Part shown: positions 17,520-26,716 of the stretch, in pieces | How the letters are laid out: every line of letters starts with the position of its first letter | Position numbering within the stretch: the first letter of the stretch is position 1 | NCBI GenBank assembly: GCA_019694805.1 | Contig: JAIBBG010000009.1 | Span: 1 to 64,000, forward strand | Origin: Flavobacteriales bacterium | Lineage (GTDB): Bacteria > Bacteroidota > Bacteroidia > Flavobacteriales_D > Sanyastnellaceae | Reading direction: 5' to 3' | DNA: 64,000 nt | Made by a program: the position numbers and the translations under genes | Notes under the pieces: model-generated | The model's input: the letters and a program-made list of their open reading frames with translations, nothing else | Told to the model about the DNA's origin: nothing | Database searches by the model: none

Positions 17520-18302
17520 ATGAGGCTTTTCGCCATACTGATAATGATTTTTTCCGCTATGCAAAGTCTGGCGGGAAGCATTGTGCTAGAAGGTCGTTAC
17601 CAACAGCGCAATCTGTTTGTGATCAATGCCACTTCACCCGATGGCGTTGGTTTCTGCGTCTATGAAGTAACAGTAAACGGTCTTGTGACTTCAGATGAAA
17701 TCAATTCTCAGGCGTTTGAAATCGATCTCGGTATTTATGGTTTGAAAACCGGTGACCCTCTTACTGTAGTGATTAAACACAAAGACGGATGTACACCCAA
17801 AGTGCTCAATCCGGGCGCACTTGAGCCTTCTCCTACTTTTATATGTACCAAAATTGAATGTACCACTTCCGGTGGACTCACATGGGAAACAACCGGTGAG
17901 ATGGGTAAAATTCCATATATCATTCAACAGTTCAAATGGAACAAATGGGTGAATGTGGGTGAAGTGATGGGCAATGGTACCGGAACTAAAAACGTGTACA
18001 AATTCCAAGCGCAACTAACCAGTGGACTAAATAAATTCCGCGTAGTCCAGAAGAGCTACGAAGGTGATCTGAGAAAATCAAACGTTTGCGAAGTAACAAG
18101 CTCAGTCGTTCCGGTTACTTTCAAATACGACAAAAAGACCAAATCCATAAACTTTTCCAGTGAAACATCGTATGAACTCTTTAATGTCTACGGACAGATT
18201 GTGAAAAGAGGTCGCGGAGTTTCCGTTGATTGTATGGCCCTTGTAAAAGGTGAATACTATATCAGCTTCGATAGTATGACAGAAAAATTCATGAAGAAAT
18301 AA
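17520..18302 (+). CDS. Exported protein of unknown function, possible T9SS type A tail
   Basis: 260 residues with a signal peptide (about 1-18, QSLAG). The body has beta-rich, fibronectin-like character (GLTWETTGEMGKIPYIIQQF). The last 60 residues (YELFNVYGQIVKRGRG, then LVKGEYYISF, then TEKFMKK) resemble a short T9SS type A sorting domain of the form LYNxxGxxV...L..G.Y.I...t.KfmKk, although the usual YPNP opening is missing. It stands as a single gene closed by a strong terminator. The function is not recognised. Confidence 0.75.
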   Translation: MRLFAILIMIFSAMQSLAGSIVLEGRYQQRNLFVINATSPDGVGFCVYEVTVNGLVTSDEINSQAFEIDLGIYGLKTGDPLTVVIKHKDGCTPKVLNPGALEPSPTFICTKIECTTSGGLTWETTGEMGKIPYIIQQFKWNKWVNVGEVMGNGTGTKNVYKFQAQLTSGLNKFRVVQKSYEGDLRKSNVCEVTSSVVPVTFKYDKKTKSINFSSETSYELFNVYGQIVKRGRGVSVDCMALVKGEYYISFDSMTEKFMKK

Positions 18303-18340
18303 AGATGTTTTTATAACCAAACCAACACAACCCACTTACT

Positions 18341-18375
18341 AAAAAAACCCTGTCTCAACGACAGGGTTTTTTTTT
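18341..18375 (+). terminator. Rho-independent terminator after the gene at 17520
   Basis: A stem with arms 18341-18354 and 18360-18373 (core ACCCTGTC / GACAGGGT) and a 5-nt loop TCAAC runs directly into a T tract ending at 18375. Confidence 0.92.
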
Positions 18376-18552
18376 CATATGTGAAAGAAAACTTGTTTAC
18401 CGCGTAAGCCGGAACACATGAACAAATAAAACAAAACAACCATGAAATGAATGTAAGGCAGGAAGATGGTCATGAAGAATTCACCGGTAAATTCAGCTTG
18501 ACATAGAATTTCGGCTACATGTTTTGAGTTAAAGAAGTATTTTGCGACTGAA

Positions 18553-19989
18553 ATGAAAAAGTCATCATTACATATCACATTTTTCTCCTTCGTGATCACG
18601 ATGATGATGGCTATTCTCTCAGGATGCGGTGAAGACAAAAAAGAAATTCCACCCGTACTACCTGGTGATCCTGTAGCCTTTGATCTTGATTCCATTCGAA
18701 AAAGAGGAAAGATCATTTTGCTCACAGAAAACAGTGCTTCCACCTACTACTTATACCGCAATCAACTACGTGGATTCGATTACGAAATGGTCAAAGCATT
18801 CGCAAGACATCTCGGGGTAAAACTTGAAGTGATTGCTATGGATGATGTGGACCTCATGTTTGAAAAACTCAACAAAGGAGAAGGCGATCTCATAGCATCC
18901 AATCTCACTGTTACCGATTCGAGAACGAAGTTGGTGTCATTTTCCACACCCGTATATCAAACCAGACAAGTGATTGCGCAACGGAAAATTTATTACGAAA
19001 ATGATTCAACGGGAATACTGATTCGTGACTCTTCAGAACTCGGCAGAATGCCCATTTGGGTGCACAAATACTCATCATTTTATGAAAGGCTGAGTCAATT
19101 GAGCCATACCCTGCAATTGCCCATTCAAATAGAAGAAGCACCGGGTGAAATCAGTACGGATGATCTCATTAGGCTGGTTGAAGAAGGAGAAATTCCTGCG
19201 ACGGTCACAGATGAAAATCTGGCAAATATGGAAATGATGGAGTTTGAAAATGTGGATATCAGTGTGCCCATAACGGGCAATCAGGACATTGCCTGGGCTG
19301 TGCGCAAAAACTCCTACCAGTTATTGGATGCGCTCAATAAATGGCTCAGTGAAAAACGCACTACCGATAAACTCGCATCAACCTATAAAAAATATTTTGA
19401 AGTAGAAATTACAGATCGCTACAGCTCCAAATTTGTGATGCCAACCCTCGGAGCCGGCGCCATTTCGCCGTTCGATTCGCTCTTCAAAATGCACGCGCCA
19501 CAAATTGGATGGGATTGGAGAATGCTCGCTGCTTTGGCATATCAGGAATCCAGATTTAATCCACAGGCACAATCGTGGAGCGGTGCATATGGTCTTATGC
19601 AACTCATGCCGGAAACAGCTGTGCGATTCGGCTGTGATACCGCACCTGATGCAGAATGCAGTATTCGTGCAAGTGTAAAATATCTCAAATATTTACAGGG
19701 ACTTTGGAAAAAACGCGTACCAAATCAGCAGGAACGTGATAAGTTCGTACTCGCCAGTTATAATATCGGACAGGGACATGTGATAGATGCACAAAATCTC
19801 GCGAAGGAATTGGGCATGAATGACACCATTTGGGACGGGCATGTGGCGGAAGCACTTTTACTCAAGCAACAGGAGAAGTACTACACCATGCCTTGCGTCA
19901 AACATGGATATTGTCATGCACGTGAGCCCTATCATTTTGTTGGAAAAATCATGGCTCTGTTCGAACACTATAAAGCTGGTCCGAAATAA
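18553..19989 (+). CDS. mltF: MltF-like membrane-bound lytic murein transglycosylase (lipoprotein)
   Basis: 478 residues. The N-terminus is a lipoprotein signal with lipobox LSGCG (Cys about 25). Residues about 50-285 are a family-3 solute-binding domain (GKIILLTENSASTYYLY; LRGFDYEMVKAFA). Residues about 310-440 are a lytic transglycosylase domain with the catalytic Glu in AYQESRFNP and the GAYGLMQLMP and ASYNIGQGH motifs. This is the MltF arrangement. The enzyme cleaves the MurNAc-GlcNAc bond of peptidoglycan to give 1,6-anhydro ends, and it should be anchored in the outer membrane. A small lipoprotein gene follows 8 nt later. Confidence 0.93.
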   Translation: MKKSSLHITFFSFVITMMMAILSGCGEDKKEIPPVLPGDPVAFDLDSIRKRGKIILLTENSASTYYLYRNQLRGFDYEMVKAFARHLGVKLEVIAMDDVDLMFEKLNKGEGDLIASNLTVTDSRTKLVSFSTPVYQTRQVIAQRKIYYENDSTGILIRDSSELGRMPIWVHKYSSFYERLSQLSHTLQLPIQIEEAPGEISTDDLIRLVEEGEIPATVTDENLANMEMMEFENVDISVPITGNQDIAWAVRKNSYQLLDALNKWLSEKRTTDKLASTYKKYFEVEITDRYSSKFVMPTLGAGAISPFDSLFKMHAPQIGWDWRMLAALAYQESRFNPQAQSWSGAYGLMQLMPETAVRFGCDTAPDAECSIRASVKYLKYLQGLWKKRVPNQQERDKFVLASYNIGQGHVIDAQNLAKELGMNDTIWDGHVAEALLLKQQEKYYTMPCVKHGYCHAREPYHFVGKIMALFEHYKAGPK

Positions 19990-19997
19990 TATCTTGC

Positions 19998-20648
19998 ATG
20001 AAAACTCTGTATGTTCTAACAATAGTGGTTGGCGCAATCCTGTTCATGCCTTCCTGTAAAAAAGAAAATACCGATTATCGAATAGGTGGTGTAGTATACA
20101 GCGCGAACAATAAAAACAAACTGAGTGGTGTTCAGGTTGCTGTGAAAAAACAAGTGGTGGCATCCGGCACATTCACCAACAGCTTTACCACAGCAGCGTC
20201 CATGACGACCGCAAATGATGGAGGCTTCTCACTGACATGGCCACGCGAAAACTTCGCAGCTCTGCAGTTAGTATGTTCGAAAGATCAATACATCACCGTA
20301 GAAAGAGACCTCGCTGTGACGGATTTTACCACCGATAATTTTATCATGACCGATGTAATGCTTCACCCGGAATCCTTCATTCGCGTGCACATCAACAACT
20401 CCGGAACCTCACAGCCTGATGACTTCTTCAGATACAAACTCATCAATGCGGAGTTTGATTGCAATTGTTGCGACAATGGTTGGAAAGAATTCCACGGATC
20501 AATAGATACCAGTTACGAATGCCGCCTTTATGGCGATACGTGGATCAAGTATATGCGACAAATAGTAACGACAGATTTGGATACCGTCATCAATGACAGC
20601 ATTTGGTGCCCAGCCTTTTCGACCGTCGATCTCGACTTCGAATATTGA
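19998..20648 (+). CDS. Lipoprotein with carboxypeptidase-regulatory-like fold, unknown function
   Basis: 216 residues with a lipobox (LFMPSCKKE, Cys about 19). The region DYRIGGVVYSANNKNKLSG followed by a beta-sandwich pattern resembles CarboxypepD_reg-like domains, which are common as structural modules in this phylum. A Cys cluster (EFDCNCCDNGW) lies in the second half and may form disulfides. It is 8 nt after mltF, so it is probably co-transcribed. Confidence 0.75.
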   Translation: MKTLYVLTIVVGAILFMPSCKKENTDYRIGGVVYSANNKNKLSGVQVAVKKQVVASGTFTNSFTTAASMTTANDGGFSLTWPRENFAALQLVCSKDQYITVERDLAVTDFTTDNFIMTDVMLHPESFIRVHINNSGTSQPDDFFRYKLINAEFDCNCCDNGWKEFHGSIDTSYECRLYGDTWIKYMRQIVTTDLDTVINDSIWCPAFSTVDLDFEY

Positions 20649-20766
20649 TTGTGAACAGTCTATGGAAAGATTTTTTGGAATCTTCCCACAAAAAACATGG
20701 TCGTTTTACCTTCAATTCGCATATTTACCGGATAAACAATTCCATTTTTAATATCGAAGTAGATCT

Positions 20767-22470
20767 ATGAAGCGTTTCGTACTCGCTATACTGATGCTGA
20801 ATTTTGCATTTGGGCAAGCTCAAGTTATCACAACACCACCGGTTGGCTCACAAATAAGGGCCATGGCCGAATGGGAAGAAGTTCAAACTCTCACCATCGG
20901 ATGGGTTAGTTTTCCATCTATCCTCAAACAAATTGTTGCTGCTGCAAGAGAAGAATGTAATGTGATCATTCTATCTCCTGACCCAACCGAAACTGAAAAT
21001 TATTTACTCGCAACCAATGCCGGCGGAGCTGCATTCAGCAATTTAAATGGCATCAACATCATCAGCTGTGAACTCAATAGCATTTGGATGCGCGATTATG
21101 CGGCCAACCCTGTTTACACCAATGAAGTGGATTCTTTGATTCTGGTAGACTGGCTCTACAACCGACCAAGACCTTTGGACGATGCTTCTCCATCTTTCGT
21201 TGCTGATGCATTGAATCTCGATTTGTATGAAACATCTGAAGCACCATACGACTTGTTGTACACAGGAGGCAATTACATGAGCGATGGATTCGGAACTGCT
21301 TTCGCCAGTGAATTGATCCTCGATGAAAATGATGGCAGTGGAGATTTCAACATCTTTTATCCTGACCACACCACTCCAGAAATTGATGCTATTCTTGAAG
21401 ACTTCATGGGCATTCACACCTACATCAAAATGCCCACTTTGCCTTACGATGGCATCCACCATATCGACATGCATATGAAAATTGTGGATGAAGAAACACT
21501 GTTAGTTGGAGAATATCCAAATGGTGTTGCTGATGGCCCGCAGATCAATGCCAACATTGATTACATCCTGAGTAATTACGTGAGCAAGTTTGGAACACCT
21601 TACCATGTTGTGCGCATTCCAATGCCGGATAGCCAGAGTGGACTTTACCCCGATGATGGAGCATCTTACAGAACATATACCAATGCTGTATTCGTCAACA
21701 ACACCATCATATTCCCGATTTATCGCGAAGAATTCGACACCACCGCATTCCGAATTTGGGGCGAAGTTTGTCCAGGATACGAACTCGTTGGAATCGATTG
21801 TGACGACAACAACAGCAACATCATTTCGCAGAGTGGAGCAATACATTGCATTACACACACAGTAGGTGTCGAAGATCCATTGCTCATTTCACACCAACCA
21901 CTACCCGACACATATGATAATCTCAATTCTTATGAAGTGGTGGCTTACATGAATCACCGCACCGGGATTGCATCTGCGAAATTGTTTTGGAAACTCAGCA
22001 CAGAAACAACATTCACAGAAGTGGATATGGTATTCTCAGCCAACAACAACTGGCACGCATTAATACCACCACAAGCTGTTGGATCAATCATCAACTATTA
22101 CGTTCAGGGCACTTCTGTTTCGGGTAAAACCATGAACAGACCGATGCCTGCACCTGAAGGATTTTGGACGTTCGCCATACTGGGAGAAATTTCCGGAGTG
22201 AACGATATCAACCGCACAGTGATCAACAGAATTTATCCTAACCCTGCAAGTGCCATTACTTGTATTGAATTACAATCTTTGAAATCAGAAAAAATTAGCA
22301 TAACCTTGAATGATATGACCGGTAGAGTTGTTCAGAAAATTTTCGACGGACAAAGTGGAACCGGTATTTCAAAATATTTTATCCAAGCCAACCATATTGA
22401 ATCAGGTGCCTATCAGGTCACCATTCGTGGTGAACATAGCTTTGATTCTCTCCCATTGATCATTCAATAA
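20767..22470 (+). CDS. Secreted peptidylarginine/agmatine deiminase family enzyme, T9SS type A cargo
   Basis: 567 residues: signal peptide (about 1-19, FGQAQ), deiminase domain (about 25-370), a short beta domain and a T9SS type A sorting domain (about 475-567, IYPNPASAITCIEL; GAYQVTIRG). The catalytic layout of the family is visible: WMRDYA (D110), HHIDMHMK (about 231-238) and the nucleophile C361 in GAIHCITH. This is the architecture of the Porphyromonas gingivalis enzyme PPAD, which converts C-terminal arginine of peptides to citrulline; agmatine is the alternative substrate in cytoplasmic relatives. Export favours a peptide substrate. Intergenic DNA before it (20649-20766) has no clear terminator. 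Confidence 0.9.
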   Translation: MKRFVLAILMLNFAFGQAQVITTPPVGSQIRAMAEWEEVQTLTIGWVSFPSILKQIVAAAREECNVIILSPDPTETENYLLATNAGGAAFSNLNGINIISCELNSIWMRDYAANPVYTNEVDSLILVDWLYNRPRPLDDASPSFVADALNLDLYETSEAPYDLLYTGGNYMSDGFGTAFASELILDENDGSGDFNIFYPDHTTPEIDAILEDFMGIHTYIKMPTLPYDGIHHIDMHMKIVDEETLLVGEYPNGVADGPQINANIDYILSNYVSKFGTPYHVVRIPMPDSQSGLYPDDGASYRTYTNAVFVNNTIIFPIYREEFDTTAFRIWGEVCPGYELVGIDCDDNNSNIISQSGAIHCITHTVGVEDPLLISHQPLPDTYDNLNSYEVVAYMNHRTGIASAKLFWKLSTETTFTEVDMVFSANNNWHALIPPQAVGSIINYYVQGTSVSGKTMNRPMPAPEGFWTFAILGEISGVNDINRTVINRIYPNPASAITCIELQSLKSEKISITLNDMTGRVVQKIFDGQSGTGISKYFIQANHIESGAYQVTIRGEHSFDSLPLIIQ

Positions 22471-22480
22471 AAACCCGCCC

Positions 22481-24241
22481 GTGAAAAAACTCATACCAGA
22501 TGAAGCCATAGCCTCAGCGACAAGATTGCCGAAAGACAATCTGATCGTAACTCTTTTGACCAGGGTTGCGAGGATCGATGAGGTGAATGATCTTTATGAC
22601 AAGGTCTGTAATTCACAAGGTTTAGAAACCATTGATGAGTTGTTTCGACAACTCGATCTGGAAATTGAGTTGGATGAAAAACTACTGGAAAACATTCCTG
22701 CGCAAGGTGCATTCATCGTAGCAGCCAATCACCCATTTGGTGCGCTGGATGGTTTGACCATGCTTTATGCCATTGCAAAAAAGCGACCCGACTTCAAAGT
22801 GATGGCCAACTTCCTTCTTCAAAATGTTGAGCCGATCAAAGATTATTTTGTTTCAGTCAATCCTTTTGAAAGCAGAAAAGAAGTATACTCTAATGTGACT
22901 GGACTTAAAGCGGTGATGCAGCACCTCGAGAATGGACATCCACTTGGTATGTTTCCTGCGGGTGAGGTCTCTACATTTCAAGGAGACTTTAGAACGATCG
23001 CCGATAAAAAATGGGCGAATTCCGCATTAAAAATCATCCGCAACGCTGGCGTGCCTGTTGTACCCGTTTATTTCGATGGCACCAATTCTCGTATTTTTCA
23101 TTTGTTAGGTCTCATCCATGCCAACCTGAGAACACTTGCCCTTCCATCAGAAATGTTGAAGAAAAAAGGCAAAGTCATCAGAATGAAAATTGGCAAACCC
23201 ATTCAACCGAAGGACACAGAGATGTTTACCAATCTGGATCAATTCGGAAGATATATCAGGGCGAAAACATATGCATTGGGAAGTTCATTCGATGTTAAAC
23301 GCGATTACTTCAAAGTATTCCGCATTCAGAAAAAAGCCGACGACATTATTCCACCGGTACCAGAAGCAGAAATCCTTCGCGAAATCAACGCCATTCAGGA
23401 TTTCAGAACATTGAGTTACGACAATTTCGATTGTTATGTTGTAGGAAGTTCTCACATCCCTTCGATCCTTCGTGAAATTGGAAGACTGCGTGAAGTAACG
23501 TTTCGTGAAGTTGGCGAAGGAACAAACCATAGCATCGATCTGGATGAGTATGATTTGTATTACAACCATCTCATCTTATGGGATCGTGATGCGAAAAAAA
23601 TTGCCGGCGCCTACAGAGTAGGAAATGGTTATCAAATCATGAATACCTACGGAAGAAAAGGATTTTATATCTCTTCCCTGTTTAGGATTTCCCCACAATT
23701 GGATACCATGCTTTCTCAATCGCTTGAATTGGGAAGATCATTCATCATCAAAGAATACCAGCGTCACAGGCTTTCTTTGTTTTTGTTGTGGAAAGGCATA
23801 TTGTACTACCTCTTGTCCAATCAACAATTCAGGTACATCATTGGTCCGGTATCCATCAGCAACCAGTATCAAGATGTTTCCAAGGAACTCATCATAGAAT
23901 TCATCACAAAAAATTATTTCGACCATGTTTTGGCCGAAATGGTTCAACCACGAAATGCATTCAAACCTAAGGTAACCAATGTTGATACTACTGCTTTGGT
24001 AGAATCATCACAAGCTGATTTGAAAAAAATGGACCGTATCATTTCTGAAATTGAACCAACAGCATTCACCATGCCCGTATTGCTGAAAAAGTACTTACAG
24101 CAAAATGCGAAGATCATTGCATTCAATTGCGATCCTAAATTCAACAATGCACTGGATGGATTGATGTATCTTGATTTGATGAATCTTCCAGCTGACACTG
24201 TTGAAACGCTGCAGCGTGAAATGGTGGCTAATCAATCCTGA
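22481..24241 (+). CDS. olsF: Bifunctional acyltransferase, OlsF-like (amino-acid lipid synthesis)
   Basis: 586 residues starting at a GTG. The N-terminal half (about 60-290) is a PlsC-type O-acyltransferase (NHPFGALDG at 83-91; MFPAGEVST). The C-terminal half (about 330-530) is an OlsB-type acyl-ACP N-acyltransferase of the GNAT fold (DLYYNHLILWDRDAKKIAGA; YISSLF; ELGRSFI; FLLWKGI). The fusion matches OlsF proteins, which make ornithine lipid in one polypeptide. In other Bacteroidota the separate GlsB/GlsA pair makes glycine lipids, so the amino acid used here is uncertain. It starts 10 nt after the deiminase stop and ends 8 nt before the next gene. Confidence 0.83.
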   Translation: MKKLIPDEAIASATRLPKDNLIVTLLTRVARIDEVNDLYDKVCNSQGLETIDELFRQLDLEIELDEKLLENIPAQGAFIVAANHPFGALDGLTMLYAIAKKRPDFKVMANFLLQNVEPIKDYFVSVNPFESRKEVYSNVTGLKAVMQHLENGHPLGMFPAGEVSTFQGDFRTIADKKWANSALKIIRNAGVPVVPVYFDGTNSRIFHLLGLIHANLRTLALPSEMLKKKGKVIRMKIGKPIQPKDTEMFTNLDQFGRYIRAKTYALGSSFDVKRDYFKVFRIQKKADDIIPPVPEAEILREINAIQDFRTLSYDNFDCYVVGSSHIPSILREIGRLREVTFREVGEGTNHSIDLDEYDLYYNHLILWDRDAKKIAGAYRVGNGYQIMNTYGRKGFYISSLFRISPQLDTMLSQSLELGRSFIIKEYQRHRLSLFLLWKGILYYLLSNQQFRYIIGPVSISNQYQDVSKELIIEFITKNYFDHVLAEMVQPRNAFKPKVTNVDTTALVESSQADLKKMDRIISEIEPTAFTMPVLLKKYLQQNAKIIAFNCDPKFNNALDGLMYLDLMNLPADTVETLQREMVANQS

Positions 24242-24249
24242 ACATTTTT

Positions 24250-25260
24250 ATGACAGACAGAAGAAAATTTCTGAAGACTGCCGCTCTGGGTGGAGCCGCA
24301 CTTTCTCTTGGGATAAACGCAACTGCAGCGGACGCAGATGACGAAAAAAACAAGAAGAAAAAAAGAATACCACTCGAACCATTCAAAGGAGGGCTTGTCC
24401 TTTCGACCTGGGATGCAGGTATCAGTGCAAATCAGGCGGCTTGGAACACATTGACCGCTGGAGGCAAAGCACTCGATATGGCAGAAAAAGGAGTGAATGA
24501 TACTGAAGCAGATTTTAGGAATTTATCTGTCGGCCTTGGAGGACTTCCTGATCGAGAAGGTCATACCACACTTGATGCATGCATCATGGACAGCAATGGC
24601 ATGGCCGGAAGTGTGATGTTTCTTGAACATATCAAACATCCTGCATCTGTGGCTCGTCGTGTTATGGAAAAAACACCACACGTCCAATTGGTCGGCGAAG
24701 GCGCATATCGTTTTGCGATCAGTGAAGGATTTCCACATGATGATTTTGTGAGTGAAGAGGCACAAAATGCCTGGAAGAAATGGCTCAAAGAGAGTAAGTA
24801 CCAACCTATCATCAACATCGAAAATCATGATACCATCGGTCTGCTCGCGATGGACAACAACGGAGATATTGCCGGAGCATGCACAACAAGCGGATTGGCT
24901 TATAAAATTCGCGGACGGGTTGGTGATAGCCCTATCATTGGCGCAGGACTATATGTAGACAATGAAATTGGTGCAGCTACATCTACAGGATTAGGAGAAG
25001 CAGTTGTAAGAACTTGCGGATCATTTTTAGTCGTTGAACTCATGCGCCAGGGCGCTACACCACAGCAAGCTTGTGAAGAAGCGGTGATACGCATTCAAAA
25101 AAGACACCGTAATTTCCAAGATTTTCAAGTTGGATTTCTCGCTGTAAACAAAGCAGGGGAAATTGGTGCTTACGCTGTGCAACCAGGATTCACGTACGCA
25201 TTGTACAAAAACGGAGAAAACAAATTATTCAAATCAGGTAGTTTGATCCCGTCGAAATAA
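24250..25260 (+). CDS. Tat-exported N4-(beta-N-acetylglucosaminyl)-asparaginase / isoaspartyl peptidase
   Basis: 336 residues. A twin-arginine signal (DRRKFLKTAALGGAALSLG) leads into an Ntn-hydrolase fold. The autocatalytic cleavage site and nucleophile Thr is T195 in ENHDTIGLLAMD, followed by GDIAGACTTSG and RVGDSPIIGAG, the features of bacterial aspartylglucosaminidase. The enzyme cleaves the bond between asparagine and GlcNAc in glycoasparagines; the related isoaspartyl dipeptidase activity is also possible. The Tat signal places it in the periplasm. It is 8 nt after the olsF-like gene and abuts a convergent gene with no gap. Confidence 0.9.
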   Translation: MTDRRKFLKTAALGGAALSLGINATAADADDEKNKKKKRIPLEPFKGGLVLSTWDAGISANQAAWNTLTAGGKALDMAEKGVNDTEADFRNLSVGLGGLPDREGHTTLDACIMDSNGMAGSVMFLEHIKHPASVARRVMEKTPHVQLVGEGAYRFAISEGFPHDDFVSEEAQNAWKKWLKESKYQPIINIENHDTIGLLAMDNNGDIAGACTTSGLAYKIRGRVGDSPIIGAGLYVDNEIGAATSTGLGEAVVRTCGSFLVVELMRQGATPQQACEEAVIRIQKRHRNFQDFQVGFLAVNKAGEIGAYAVQPGFTYALYKNGENKLFKSGSLIPSK

Positions 25261-25596
25261 TCAACGCAAAGCTTGATGAAGTTCGGGAATGATGGTTGCA
25301 GGCCCACCATAGTGTTCCACCACTTTTACATGTGGGAAATGAGATCTGATCAAATCCTGTACTTTCAATCTGTCGTGAGGATCAACACCTCCGCCAATCA
25401 ACACAGCATCGAGAGGATTCATTTTGATGTAATCCAAAATTTCAGGAAGTTGAACAAACCCCTCCGATGTAAAGTCAGCTTTATCCAGCAAGGTTTGTAC
25501 ATTTCTCAAAATGTATTCGTGTTTACCAAAAATCACGATGTGCTTCTTCACTGAAATGCTCACCGGTTGTACGTTGTTCTCTTCCATATCCATCAT
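25261..25596 (-). CDS. Small protein of unknown function with a Rossmann-like core
   Basis: 111 residues, with three nearby ATG choices at the start (MMDMEEN). The pattern HIVIFGKHEYILRNVQTLL, then DAVLIGGGVDPHDRL, then HVKVVEHYGGPA alternates strands and helices like a receiver or Rossmann fold, but no phospho-acceptor aspartate pattern is seen. It has no signal peptide and is probably cytoplasmic. It converges on the asparaginase gene and touches its stop. I do not recognise the family. Confidence 0.65.
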   Translation of the reverse strand: MMDMEENNVQPVSISVKKHIVIFGKHEYILRNVQTLLDKADFTSEGFVQLPEILDYIKMNPLDAVLIGGGVDPHDRLKVQDLIRSHFPHVKVVEHYGGPATIIPELHQALR

Positions 25597-25752
25597 GCTG
25601 AGGTGCTAATTTAAAGAATTCGACGCAAACACGGAAGGAAAGAACCGGAATTCTACATCAAAACCGAACCCCTTTGAAATCAACATGGTTTCGTGTTGAA
25701 ATCATGGAAAAAAGAGGACAATTTCACCCAAATCAGCACCAACTTCGCCCCA

Positions 25753-26709
25753 ATGGATCAAAACAGAGGGGCATTGCGCAACGTTTTCCGATTGACGAGA
25801 CCGCTAAACTTGTTGATCGTCCTGATCACCATGGTCATCATCCGGTTCTCAGTGATGCATCATTTGATGGATCAGTCGAACATTGGTATGAAGTTCCGAC
25901 TTTCCATGTTCGAGTTTTTCCTGTTGATCATTGTTGCTTTGGCAACAACCGCTGGTGGCAACATCATCAATGACTATTTCGACCAAAAAGTTGACCGCAT
26001 CAACAAACCCGATGAAGTGATCGTTGGGAAAACAGTGAAGCGAAGAATTGCTATTGTTCTTCATCAGGGATTGAACATTCTGGCCATTCTTTGCACCATT
26101 TGGTTATCCTGGCGCACATCATTTTGGTGGCCGGTATTGATGACCGTTGGCATCATCACCTCACTTTGGTGGTATTCTCCCATTTTTAAAAAGCAAGCAT
26201 TCACAGGAAATTTAATTGTGGCACTTTGCACGGCCAGTGTCCCTGTGTGGGCGGCATGGTATGAAGCCCATGAGCTTGCGATGTATTATAACGATATGAT
26301 GATTGAACCATCCATTTTCGTCACCAATCTCTGGAAACATATTTTGGTGATCAGTGGATTTGCATTCATCCTAACGCTGATCCGTGAAGCAGTGAAAGAC
26401 ATGGAAGACTTACCCGGCGATGTGGAGGGAGAATATCACACGCTTCCCATTGTATATGGAATAGAAAAAACGAAAGCTTATCTTTTCGTTTTGCTGGCGT
26501 TATTCATGATGTCAGTGGCGATTACTTCTTATCTCATGAATTCCATACTTGAATCGTTGGTCGTTTCCGGTATTCTTGTCATCCCTGCTCTGGTGGTGAT
26601 GTTCAAATTGCATCATGCGCATACTCCAGCAGACTTTAAATTCTGCAGCCGCCTTTTGAAAGCCATTATCCTAGCCGGATTGATTTTGTTGGTCTGGATT
26701 TACCGATAA
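25753..26709 (+). CDS. UbiA-family prenyltransferase (geranylgeranylglycerol-phosphate geranylgeranyltransferase-like)
   Basis: 318 residues from the ATG at 25753, where homology to the family begins (LRNVFRLTRPLNLLIVL). A GTG at 25693 would add 20 residues without family character. About eight membrane helices are present. The two Asp-rich diphosphate-binding motifs are NDYFDQKVDRINKP (about 96-109) and DMEDLPGDVEGEYHTLP (about 216-232). The family transfers polyprenyl chains from prenyl diphosphate. Many Bacteroidota homologues are annotated as GGGP geranylgeranyltransferases, but their product is unproven, and a quinone-type acceptor is the alternative. Confidence 0.85.
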   Translation: MDQNRGALRNVFRLTRPLNLLIVLITMVIIRFSVMHHLMDQSNIGMKFRLSMFEFFLLIIVALATTAGGNIINDYFDQKVDRINKPDEVIVGKTVKRRIAIVLHQGLNILAILCTIWLSWRTSFWWPVLMTVGIITSLWWYSPIFKKQAFTGNLIVALCTASVPVWAAWYEAHELAMYYNDMMIEPSIFVTNLWKHILVISGFAFILTLIREAVKDMEDLPGDVEGEYHTLPIVYGIEKTKAYLFVLLALFMMSVAITSYLMNSILESLVVSGILVIPALVVMFKLHHAHTPADFKFCSRLLKAIILAGLILLVWIYR

Positions 26710-26716
26710 TCGAAAC

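Noticed and set aside
18375..18743. 122-codon minus-strand frame over the mltF start
   Set aside because: It is antisense to a well-supported gene and has no family character.
20664..20686. Hairpin GGAAAGATT / AATCTTCC after the lipoprotein gene
   Set aside because: It is imperfect and lacks a T tract, so not called a terminator.
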